A stretch of 64,000 nucleotides of DNA from Antedon mediterranea (taxonomy: Eukaryota; Echinodermata; Crinoidea; Comatulida; Antedonidae), in the NCBI RefSeq assembly GCF_964355755.1, contig NC_092679.1:23066432-23130431 (forward strand), read 5' to 3'. Below, one piece after another: positions 11,801 to 24,600 of the stretch. The notes below the pieces were generated by a model, which saw nothing but the letters and a program-made list of their open reading frames with translations, had not been told where the DNA came from and did not search any database. The first letter of the stretch is position 1; each line of letters opens with the position of its first letter. The position numbers and the translations under genes are program-made.

Positions 11801-12023
11801 GTTAAATTGAGAGAAGTCAAACGATCACACTCTAAACGATAATATAAATAACAAAATCTACATATTAAAGTTGTTGTTTTTGTAAAATGTATTTATTTAA
11901 AAGTATTATCTATTACCTGTTGTTCAAATAGTATGACTGTTCACAAAAGATTTGTGACAGTAACAAACGACTATTTTACCGAGAAAGAACCATCGCTTGC
12001 GTTTTCGCGCGTAGAATACCGGT

Positions 12024-12158
12024 ACTAGGCGAATTTGTTCGCGCGAATCGAAGGCGTCAGCTAATACGCATGCGTAGAGAAGGATTTGGAAGACGTAAAC
12101 ATGAATACACATGCGTACAAGCTGGCGCGTTCGATTCGCGCGAACAAATTCGCCTAGT
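12024..12158. mobile_element. Fold-back element with 29-bp perfect inverted ends
   Basis: The left end begins ACTAGGCGAATTTGTTCGCG and continues CGAATCGAA. The right end is its exact reverse complement, ending CGCCTAGT at 12158. The interior of about 75 bp also holds an inverted pair of ATGCGT words. The high CG content of the ends stands out from the surroundings. Confidence 0.8.
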
Positions 12159-12466
12159 GGAAAATCGGCTTAAGAAATACACATTCATTTTCAATGATAT
12201 AATTGTGATGGCGTTACTTACAACCTTATGCTTGATTAGTCTTTTTAAATGACGTAATGAATAAACCGGCATGCATAGGAATAAGGATTTCTACGCGAGT
12301 GTACATTATGAGTAATGGGTTAAGGAGTCCGGTATGCTTCATGTTTTGCAACAAGCCAGAGATTTGTTAATAAAGTACGAATAAATAATTTAACTGATTG
12401 TAGTTGTTTTGTACTTGTCGTAAGAGTATTGACTGACAGAACACAATAATGATCAGTTTCCTTACC

Positions 12467-12608
12467 TTATGCACATTTGTATTCAAGATCGGAGAAGAAG
12501 ACCATAGCCTGTGAGAAGCAGTAAAGACCAATTCTACCTCCTCGAAGCGTAGTGTCATAGAGGTCGCCTGAATCGGCCAGTAGTTTGCTACCTTCATGCA
12601 TGCTAACT
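12467..12608 (-). CDS. TSP exon 23: C-terminal end and stop
   Basis: Encodes [36 protein letters not shown] then YKCA and TAA at 12469-12467. Vertebrate forms end YECRDP, so this one is 2-3 residues shorter. One base after the stop comes a good donor (GTAAGG), suggesting an intron in the 3' untranslated region. Confidence 0.95.
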
Positions 12609-15600
12609 CTAGAAAATAAGAGATATTGGTTTTATTATTTAAAATGTCAGTTACAAGAAGTAAGTTTAACCCAATTAAAATCTCTAGATAATAATTGGTA
12701 TCTACATTTCTCCAAAACATCTTGCACAGATGTTTGTGGATCTTTCTTAATATGGAGATAATTAATTCATTACAAGTTTGGCCCTAATATAAAACATAGT
12801 TGACTATAACTGAAGATAATTATTTCTTCTTTCAAAAGAAGTAGACGCTTTTTTTTTATTTGTCCTTATATATGCTTAAACATAGCAGAACCCAAAATAC
12901 TTTTACCAAATCAATGAATGAACATTTTCATGTGCGAAATTATAATCCGGAACCCAACATTATCTGCCAGGCTCACTTGTAAATATATATGTTGACCTAA
13001 CTCATTTACGGGATTATTTTGAGTATGTTTCTTTAAAATGAATGAATGAGGTGCCGAATTTGGGAGAACTCAACTCTGAGATTAGTTTGATTAGTTCATT
13101 TTAATTTACTTGTTTTCCACCTAGCAACAATATGAGAACAGAACATTATAATATAAGTTGGTGTTTAACTGTATATTTAAACAGAAAGCGGCCATTTCCT
13201 TTCAATAAAATGTTGCGTGCAATGGCCAAATAGAACTTTCAAGCAGACAGAAGCTTAATTGAGTATTTAAATAGTTTAATCCAAGATATTAATCTTATTC
13301 ACGCCCCGGAAGATGTCACGCAGTCTTTATGAAAGTGATCGTCCGTTACACAAGCTGTGACAACCAAATAACAAGATTGCACTATAATTGTTTAGCGTAA
13401 TATATCAGGCGTATTTCCTCCCATGCGCAAATTTGAGAGAGGAAATGTATTTTGTGATGTACCCAGTAAGCGACGGACCTGTAGTTATGGACGCACTGTT
13501 ACAGTAAGAGAAAATTCTATATTATAGATAAGGATTAATCTCCACATCAGACGAAAAACATATTATTGTTAGGCCCTATGGACAAAACTCTACAGTTCAG
13601 GACCAACTTCTACAATTACGGACCAACTATTACAGCTAGGGGCCAACCTCTTCAGTTAGGAACAAACTTCTAAAGTTAATAAAATACTTCTACAGTTAAG
13701 AAAAAAAACTTCTACAGTTAGGAAAATACTTCTACAGTTAGGGAAAAATTTCGACATTAAGAAAAAACTTCTAAAGTTTGGGAAAAACTTCTAAACTTTG
13801 GAAAAAAGGAGGAACTTTTAAAGTTAAGGGGCGAACTTCAATTAGGAACAAACATCTACATTTACGAAAATCTACTGTTAGGAAAAACTCTTTCAATTAG
13901 GAACAAACCTCCATAGTTAAAGACAAATATCTAGTTTTTAAAATTATACAGTTAGGGAAACTATGGTACTATTAGGACCAACTTCTTCAGTTTGCATAAA
14001 CACTTAATACAGTTAGGAACAAACTTCTACAGTTAGGAACAAACTTCTACAGTTCATTAGGCACAAACTTATATAATAAAATACACACATGTACATAATT
14101 TACCTTATATATCCATCTACGGGTTTATGCGTTATGCTAAATCGGTAGGCTGTAAAGTCCTTCCAACCAATTTCATTTGGATCAGTCCAGATAAGCTTGA
14201 CCTGGAAATAGATTGAAAACCGTTGAATGATAGACCAATCACAAGTTATATTCAAAGTATTAGGGCCTTGAAAAAGGTACACTCTGTAGGCCTAGCATTA
14301 CACAAGTTTATGTGATGACGTAAGCAATTTGATTGTTGATAGAAAGAGAATATTCTAGACAGCAACAAAGTAAGTTTTGGCTAGAACACAAATGTGGTTT
14401 ATGGCATTAATCCAACTAAATTTTAATTATAAAATATTCCATGGCATCATAAGCGTCATTCATTACAGGTAAATCCCTCTGTTACTGTATGAGACATCGA
14501 CTGTTATGGATAGATATGATTAAGTCTACATTAGTTAATAGGGAAATGGTTCCTCCTCTCTTTAAATTGGAAATAAAAAAAATAATCTCAGGAAAACTGT
14601 CACGTAAAGATAGAGTACAGTATGTTATTTAATACTGTGTATATTTACAAAAAAAATGGACTGTTTTAACCTAACGACGAAACAACTTTCGCTAAGCTGG
14701 AAAAAATCCCAAAATGTTTACATTGGGTTTAAGCTACTACATTCACACGTATCGGAACGAAAGACGGTGCCGTTCAATTCTGTATATGATTTTCCATTGT
14801 TTCCAAAATGTTTTTCGTTCCGTGAAATTGCGAAATGCAGGTTATTGCCTGTTGCACGATCGACGATATAAAAGGATCTACATGTCCATATGAGATATGC
14901 TTGACATAAAACTATGATAATTTACCTGGTTTTCTGTCGTGCCAGTATGCCATAGAGCATTTCTTAAGGCTTCTCCAGGTCCTGTTGTTGAATTTACCAA
15001 CTGCAATGAAAGTTAAACATGGCATTTTATTTATTGTTTGTTTGTTGTATTTGTCTTATTCAAGGAAGGCGTTTATTTTGTTGGGTGTAATATTATAACA
15101 TCTATAATCAAATAAATGCCCCATGATATGAACAAATACAATTAATATCTTATCTATTTATTGTCGTTTAACTTTGACCTTATAAGGTAGTTAATTTTCT
15201 ATTACCAACAAAATTATCAGTACGAATTGTTTATTGTTTATCTAGAAGCCTGACTATTGGAAGTACTATTGTAAATGATACTTATTTTCAATTCAGCTCC
15301 TACATTATGCAAATCAAACGACATTATAACAAACAATCTTAGACAAATCAGTTCAGTTTGCTGCATTTTCTATCAATAGTACTGAGAACGCCATCCAAAC
15401 CGTGGCGATAATTTCTAAACTAGGCTGAACATGATAAACCAGTCAACCTTAATATTGCTTTTATAACTTAGCTGCCAGAACATAATTGTTTAATTTCCTA
15501 TAATTATAGCGAATAATGTGACTGTCTCTTTCCTATCGACATTTTATCATTTTGTTCGTTTCAAACATTTCAATCATTAGTTTCTATCAATTGTTTCGGA

Positions 15601-18600
15601 ATGCGAGTCATCGTTGACGCTATCCCAACCCCGATTAGTTTGTTGATGTTTTTGTTTCTTCCTTTTTCGTTTGTTCGGTAAGCAGATTACAATAGGTTAT
15701 TTGCAGATTACAACAAGTTATCTGCAGAATACAACAGCAACAGCTTAATAAGTTCTAATATTAACCTACCGACTGCTAATCCTGGATCAGAGTTAATGGT
15801 CTGTACGAGTTCTTTGCCGTGATTACGGACCATCCAGAACGGATCATTCTGTACTGTTTGTTCGGTAAGCTTTACGTTTTTTGACGTACCTTAATTTGAA
15901 GTCCTGTTGTTGCTATTGCTTTGAAGGGTGTGTTCTTCCAATACGACTGCTTAACTTGTTTCCACATGACGACATAGAATCTATGACTGGATTGGTAACC
16001 GAAAATAAACCCTGCATAATCATCGTCTCTTTGGATGTTTACATAAAATGTTCCACTAAATCTTACGGCCTCAAACGAATCGTAACCTGAGAGAGAATTT
16101 ATATACATTTATTTTTCTTATTTATTTATTTTATTTAACTTAAAATGAATCAAAATAAATGTAAATAATAATAAAATGTAGTGCGTAATACACCACATAA
16201 GGCATACAAGAATAAATAAAATTAATAACTTAAAATGAATTAAAATAAATAAAATGTGTAATCAGCAGATTAAAACAGGTAATCTGCAGATTACTACAGG
16301 TAATCTGCAGATTACAACAGGTAATCTGCAGATTACAACAGGTAATCTGCAGATTACAACAGGTAATCTGCAGATTTCAACAGGTAATCTGCAGATTACA
16401 ATAAGTTATCTGCAGATTACAATAAGTTATCTGCAGATTACAAAAGGTTATCTGCAGATTACAACAGGTTATCTGAAGATTACAATAAGTTATCTGCAGA
16501 TTACAATAAGTTATCTGCAGATTACAACAGGTTATCTGCAGATTACAATAAGTTATTTGCAGATTACAACAAGTTATCTGCAGAATACAACAGATTAGTT
16601 GCAGATTAGTTACAGCTTAATAAGTTCTAATATTAACCTACCGACTGCTAATCCTGGATCAGAGTTAATGGTCTGTACGAGTTCTTTGCCGTGATTGCGG
16701 ACCATCCAGAACGGATCATTCTGTACTGATCCATAAGGATCCAATCTAACCATCTCGAAGGCAGACAGATCTGTTCGTTGGATGTTAGCGTTTTCTGGGC
16801 AAGCATCAAGGCGGTCTACCACGCCGTCGCCGTCAAAGTCTTCCTCGCAGGCATCTCCACGCCCATTTTCTATAAATACAAACAATAATAACATTAAAAT
16901 GTTGAATTATAAAATATATCATAATAATAATTATTTACAATGTTCATAAATCAATGAATATAGTACATATGATGCATATACCACATTTAATGCATACAAA
17001 AATAGTGTCGAGTTAAATTACATATACAGTCGTTGAACGTAATCATACACAATATGCTGTAGTATGTAGTATGTATGATAGTTATTTTTCCGTTCGTATT
17101 AGAACATTATTAGTTTAATAGATGTTGATACAAATTTGTATTTGTAGATCTAATTAGTTTAGCAATCGATCGTCTGACAGACAATTTAACAATTTCAGTC
17201 AATGTCACTACAGACTACAGACAATTTAACAAGTTAAGTCAATGTCACTACAGACTACAGACAATTTACCAGTATACGTTAATAGATTTAAAAATGTAAA
17301 TAAAACTAAAAGCAAAATTAAATTGTTTAGAATTATAATATCGCATATTAGTATTAAAATGTCCCATTGTGATTAAATGGGTGCATAGACAAGTTACCTA
17401 GGATTTAATATAAGTATTTCTTTGGATTACATAGGTCTAGATTACATAATTATTATTATAGGTTGAAGGTTTCTGAATTAAGAACATCTACAAACACTAC
17501 GGTAAGCAGCAAAATGAAAAGGGAAAATAATATACATGTACATTAGACGTTATAAAAGGATAACTTCGAAATATAACAAAATGTCTTATTAATATGAATG
17601 TCCTCTTAATATGAGTATTGTTTACATATTTCTCTTTTTAATTTCACGGGAACGTGTCACCTTTGTTCCCTGTATAGTTGTCGAACGTAGCGTTACACAT
17701 TTTTTTTCTTTTGTTTCACGGGGAAAGTGTCCCCTCAATAGAGGTTTTCTATCAATAGTTGTTGGACGTAGTTTTACACATGTATTATTATAATTAGGAA
17801 TGTCCTCTGAATAGGGATTATCCATCGTTCATTTCACCATGTGTCCTCTGTATATCGATTTCAAAGCACTTCATCAATCAATCAACAAAACGTTCCAAAG
17901 AGAGGATGCAACAAAAGAAAAAGCGAGCGTCCACCGTAGGTCTTAGCCCGGGAACCGGGAACGGATAGCAATGATTTTGTCAGAGGAGCGACGGCGATGA
18001 GATGGAACGAATCAAGGAACAATTATATCATTATATAGCAAAGATAATAAAATATATAAGCACACACATTATCTTACCGTTTGTATCGTTTTGTGTTGGA
18101 TTGTATACAAGTCGGCAGTTGTCAACATAATCATAATGTCCATCATTATCATCGTCATCATCACAACTATCACCTAAAATATTATACAAAATAGTATATT
18201 CAATTACTGATATAACTTTTTAGAACACCTTCTTTTAAAAAATATTGGTTTATGTTCTGTACTGACGATGTCTATTGCTCATATTATTGTGATCGGAACA
18301 TCGGCTAAATGATTCTGCTCTACTCCAAACTTATTATTTTATGAATTCTAAAACAAATTCAGCAGATATATGGTGGTAGCACTGAACTCTTTCTAAACAT
18401 GCGTTGTTCATTCATTTTATTTAATTTTAATTTAACTACTTTCTTCTGCGTCGATTGCCTTTCATACCCATTAGTATTCTATCTTTAAATAAAATAAACG
18501 TGTCCCGAATGGCGCCCCGTAATAACTTACCGAATCCATCATTGTCGTGATCTTTCTGACTTGCATTCGGTGTGTCTGGGCAATTATCGAGATCATCTTG

Positions 18601-21600
18601 AATGCCATCATCATCACGATCCATGTTCGTGTCACAGAGATCACCAACGGTGTCAACATCACTATCAGTCTGAAATTTACAACAAAAACATTATTTATAG
18701 AAAAATTTTAGACCAACTCACACAAGGCAAAACAAATATATATTAGCCCGAACGGCGCCCCGTAACTAGTCTAGTAAAAAGTTATTCTGCGTACGCTTAG
18801 AAACACGAAGATAAAGCCTAAACTATTTAAAGCATTTAGAGTCGTTTTAGATATTGTATTCCTTCTAGCCTACCTGTTCTGGATTGGCATCAAATGGACA
18901 ATTGTCACAAAGATCTCCATACCCATCATCATCGGTATCAATCTGGTTCGCATTGGCGATGTAGGGGCAGTTGTCTTCCCAGTTTTCAAGACCTGTGATA
19001 GAACACATAGGTATATCAAAACAATTGACGTCATCGGTATATCAGAATAATTGACGTTTAACAATTTTCGTTAGGCATGTCACACTTGTACATAACACAA
19101 CGAAGTAGGCACAACGCAAGTGAGTTGACCAATCTCAAGCGACAGTTCGGATGATCCACTGCTGCATCCAACCACAAAACAAATAAGATATATCTAGATC
19201 ACTTACCATCGTCATCAATATCACTATCACACACATCTCCAACCTTGTCTTTATCAGTATCCTCCTGCCTGAAGTTCGATTCATATATACAGTTGTCACA
19301 AACATCGCCGACGCCATCGTCATCAAAATCATTCTGATTCGAGTTGGAGATGAGCGGGCAATTATCCTTTTATAAAGATACAATAAGGTGACATTTCATA
19401 CAAAGGTAGCATTTTCCATTTTAAGCGAAATACACAAACCTAAATCGATTCAGTAGGCCTATACATAAAATGGCGTCTGTTTTTATTTTTTTTGGAAAAC
19501 AATTAGGACTACGTTGCTATTCTTTTGTTTAAAACCACCGCCCGTTCAGTTAATATTTAAATTTGTCTGTGAACGATACAACAGAACCGCAGTAAATACT
19601 ACTGTAGAAGGTGTATTTTGGTTTAATACTGGTCAATAGAGGGCATGCTATATCCGATTCCGATTTGAACTTTAGTGTTCGCACTGTACATAATGGTGTG
19701 TTCACACTAACTACTAACTTACAGATGAATCGTGCCTGCCATCATTGTCATCATCAGTGTCGCAAGCATCTCCTTGACCGTCACTATCCTGATCTTCTTG
19801 TCCACTGTTAGGAATTCTTGGACAGTTATCCTAAACGAAAAAGGTTATATTTATCAATATCATTTCTCCACCATAAACATACAAACGAAGTAAATTTATT
19901 CATTGAGGTATATAAAGATATCTGAAAAAAGCCTTGATTTTGTTTGATTTACATTTTTACATGTATAAATAAAAATGCCCCAAATTATGCCCCGTAAATT
20001 TCTGGGCGCCCCGTAAATTCCTGAGCGTAAACTTACGGCTGTGCAATGTTGGCCATATGCATCTTCACAATTAAGATCCTCATCTGGCCATCCATCCAAA
20101 TCACTGTCGCTTCCACATATCCTGCCATCACCAGCATAACCAGTTTTACACTGTAAAAAGATTAAACGTGATTTTTTATTATTATTGTATACTATGATAT
20201 ACACTTTCCTTCGAGTTAGAATTGTCAAAGCAATGTTCACAATGGAGGCCTGATTTCAAGTCGTGGAAAAAAAAATAGAATAGAAACGCGAGTCATTTCT
20301 GATTTGTTATTCAAGTTATTTGATCAATCATACACACACGTACTTTTTCTATTTAATATTTCTGAAACCAAATTGGAACAGAAAAGTAAGGCCTATAGCC
20401 TACGGATCCAACATTTGAGTCACCCGGCCTTTGAATTATCAACATTTAAAATTGAATAATTACAGCAGAAATATCCATGTTAAACTTGACCTTCTCAATC
20501 AAGAGATGTCATGAGAAAATTAGAATAATTAAGTCTACTAATTTTACCTTGCATCCAAATTTGGGCTGACTGTATGGCCCGAAGAAAATGCACTTCCCGT
20601 TGGTATGGCAATCATGCGAGTCTTCTGCACAAGGGTCAATTGGAATACATTGCTGAAATAGACATTTTTAAAATAAAAAAAAAAACGTTACGTCAAACAG
20701 TAAAATATTACATTAGGCCTACAAATACTTTACGTCACAAGCTACTGTATATGACGTCAATATAATGTTAGTGCATGTGTGCCTTTGGTTGGTTTCCGTG
20801 GAAAATAAACACATTGAAGATTACATCACAAGTAAATGACGTCACAAACTATATTACGTCAAAAGTGTATTGCGTCAAAAAATTACAAATGTTTACCTGC
20901 TTGTGTCTGTATGCATGATAGAGGCCGACGCCGTTTGGTTGGTTTCCACGGAAGCCGAGAGGGCACTGTTTGCAGGAATATCCTGGGACAGTGTTGGTGC
21001 ACATATGCTGACCCATAAAGTTGAAACAGGCCTCTGGGGCTTCGATACACTACAACAGAAGACAGTAAAACTTCGTTAAGTTTCTTGCAAAACGATAAAA
21101 AGTCACCAGAGAGAGAGAGAGAGAGATTGGTGTAATAGTCCAGGAGTGTTAGGCTTTGAGGTACAGTAGAAATGAATATGCTAAGCTTTAGTATGTTATT
21201 CCAGACAACATTAGGAAACCTATCCTGAAAATCAGCTTTAGAATATTCATTTCTAACTTTGGTCCTTTTTGTTTAGAAAGTGTCCAGCATCAGAGATTCG
21301 TGTAAAAGAGTAGAAATTAAATAAAGAATTATGATATGGTTATATATAAGTCTGTATAATCTCTATAATATATATTATAATTATAATAATAGTTGAATCT
21401 AGGAACCAACACACATGGGTATAAATATATAGGCTATTCATCATTACCCATTGTGAATTGGTAATGACTGGTTTTGGCGGTCCAGCTGCTTGTTTCTTAG
21501 AGCGCATCGGAAAAGGCCAACGAACCCAACTCAAAGGGTTCAATTTAGACAAGCTTACTCATCAAAGTTCGCAAACCTATTGGGTTGGCATTAATGTGAC

Positions 21601-24600
21601 AAATTAATCTATGACATTAATCAACTCTTGTTGTGGCAGGGCCACTTAGATTTGTTTTATTTTCCAATTATTTAACGTTATTCTATTGTAGAGCGTGGGT
21701 TTAGAACATCCGTCACACACTTGAACAGTTAGTACAATATGAACAAAATTAGGTTTACTCAATCTTTTCTCAGGATTGAGTAAAGCAAAGCTTTAATTGT
21801 AGTATCCAAGCAACATAATAATATTTCAAAAAGGTAGATAAGAAAAGAGGAGTAAAAAAGTAGGCCTAATTGAAAGAATTAGAAAAATTAAATTAAAAAT
21901 GTAACTTGTACAATAGTTCTTTTGACTTAAACATTTGTAAAAACAACAAGGTATACATTGTAAACTGAACTCCAAATGTTAAGGTAATTTATAATTTTTA
22001 TGTTGTCATTTATTTTGGGACCTTGTGTCTGTACTTATGCCTGTCACGTGTTATTATATCATAATATCTATTGTAATGAGGGTACAATTTGATTTGATCT
22101 CTTCATTATCTGCTTTCTACGGTCCGATGCAGATTATCCGTTTCGGACGGCAACAATATATTTCCAAAATTTCTAATTTCTCTCTGAGACTTAGCTGAGA
22201 GCTGCGCCCCAGCTGTTAAGCATGATTCAGGTTTATTAACTTCATAAACTTAAACTAACATATTAATATGGAAATTGGTTGTAATTAGGGTTCCTTTGTC
22301 CTCAAATGACGCGTTGCCTCCCACTCCATCTAGGATATGTCAATGCCAAGATAAAACCAACTCAACCATAAAAACCAGACTACCCGTGTTCCAATTACTA
22401 GGCTCTAAGGGGTATAAGGAAAACGACACAATCTCGACGATATGCATAGATACATTGAATCTGAATATAACTTGAAACGTTTTTAAAATTTTAATTGAAT
22501 TCATCATTCGGTCAATAATATAGGTCTAATTATTTAACTATTACAAAGTAACTTGGCGTCAGAGGGAGCTATTAAGTCAGATGTTTTGCTCTACTCTGAC
22601 TTATTGTACTGGATGTCCAGTACATTGAGAACATCGAAAACATATCTCTAGACTAGCGATCTGAAGATGGTGAGGCTAGTGACTTGGAGATGGTGAGGCT
22701 AGTGACCTGGAGGTCGTGATGAGGCTAGCGACCTGGATGTCGTGAGGCTAGTGACTAGAGGTCATGGGGCTAGTGACCTAAAGGTCGCGAAGCTAGTGAC
22801 CTGGAGGTCGTAGGTTAGGGTCTCACCTGAGAATTGCTATTGATATTTTTCGTATTCTCATGTACTGATAATTTAGTAAAATTACGTCAAAACAGCTGAC
22901 CTATGCCTACCTCATTGATATCTGTACAGTGGTGGCCATCTCCACGATAACCGACAGGGCAAGGACCACAGTCATATGTACCATTCTTGTAGCTTATACA
23001 TTCTGCACCGTAGAAACAGGGGCCAGACAGACAAGCATCTTGAAAAGAATACACAGTTATATTTTAAAATTTTACTAAAAACGCGTCCAGGCGTAGTACC
23101 GGTAAATATATTCAAATCTTTGTTATCAAAGACAATACTACTCCCCCATATAATTTATGCATGCACTGATACACAATTAATTAGCGTTACTTTTAAGTAT
23201 TTGCAATGTTTTACTTACCCACTGGACATGTCTTTACGTTACACAGGCGAATCTGGTTGAAATGTCCTGAACACGAATCTCCACCATGTTGCGGTAGAGG
23301 TGCGTCACAGAAACGTTTTCTTTCTTGCCAACCACCATCACATGTTTTAGTACATCCCGACCAAATTGACCACTCACCCCATCCTCCATTGACTATGAAA
23401 AGAAGAAGAAAATATAGACATTCAGGTCAGTAAAATATTGTTTAGAATATAGGAAATGCCATGTGAATATAAAGTACAGCAAATCAGCTTACCTGGGCAA
23501 GGATCTCGTACACATATTTTATTTTCTCTCTTGTCTCCGGGGCAGTATAGACCTCCGTTTTGTGGTTTTGGTACGTTGCAAGCACGAACACGTGTTTCGG
23601 TTCCGCTACCACATGTTACGGTACAGATCCAGGGAGACCACGGACTCCACCCTCCATCAATTTTACCTGAAAAAATATTTTTAAGCCAATGAGAAACTTA
23701 TTAACAATCGTATTAAAATTTTATTTTAGTCTCAAACCTGTTCGTAGTTGTTATAATGTAAAGCTTGGTTTCCACTACGATGCAACATAAGGACGCAGAC
23801 GCAATGACGTAAGAACATAACCTTGCGTGTCATTGAGAAGCGACGACAATGACGTACGCACAGTGCAATAGACGTATATTCAACACATTTTTCTGATAAA
23901 GGGTACGTCGCAACAGAGTGGTTTTAACTTTGCGTACGTTCTTACGTTGTGTTGCGAAAGTTACGTTGCGTTGTGGCAGATTTTTTTTTTCTAGTGGAAA
24001 CCAAGTTTTAAAAATGTTTTTGTGAAAGTATGAAATTTGACAAACTTTCTTGTTACAAGTTCTTCAAAGTTCGAATGTCTCACTCTTGTCATTCAGTGTC
24101 AACCAGTATTTAATATTGTTTATGAAATATGAGGGCCGGTGCACACTAGAATTTGACACGTTTGCTCTAGTGTGCGCCGAAGTTAAAGTAGAATAAGACA
24201 AAAATAACAACCAAACCCCGATTTCTTTATGTAACAATGTTTTACCTAATAAAGCGTTGATCTTCCACCCCCTCCCCAACAATAGAGGTTTCCACACATT
24301 TACACGCGCGCGTTATGCTCATTTGATTCATGCGCAATTGTTCTAGTGTGAACGGGCCTTCATACTCACTGATGCATGGTGGGTTTCCAATGCACACCCT
24401 TGTTTGTATATCACTACCATTGCACTTGTGAATGCTGGCATCACATGAACGTCCTCGCTGTTGATGACCACGCCCACATGAGGTTGAGCACTGTGTCCAA
24501 GCTGACCACTCACTCCATCCGTCGTCTTTACTATCCCCTTCTAAAGATATTAATTATATAATTTGGTTAGTTTTCTCTTCAGTTTAGTTCATTCATTTGC

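Larger units (their letters stand above)
9796..12466. other. Region between the two convergent genes
   Basis: No coding exon recognised. It holds the likely 3' ends of both genes, a 50-bp direct duplication, a 16-bp minisatellite and a fold-back element (listed separately). A perfect CRE-like TGACGTCA lies at 10928-10935, with TGATGTCA nearby; with no gene start in sight I give it no function. Confidence 0.5.

Noticed and set aside
15769-15855. Alternative exon of thrombospondin
   Set aside because: Frame and phase do not fit exon 20 and the gap is too short to splice; it is an inserted exon fragment.
16254-16598. Repeat protein with GNLQITT units
   Set aside because: It is the 21-bp minisatellite read in its only open frames, on the antisense strand of a thrombospondin intron.
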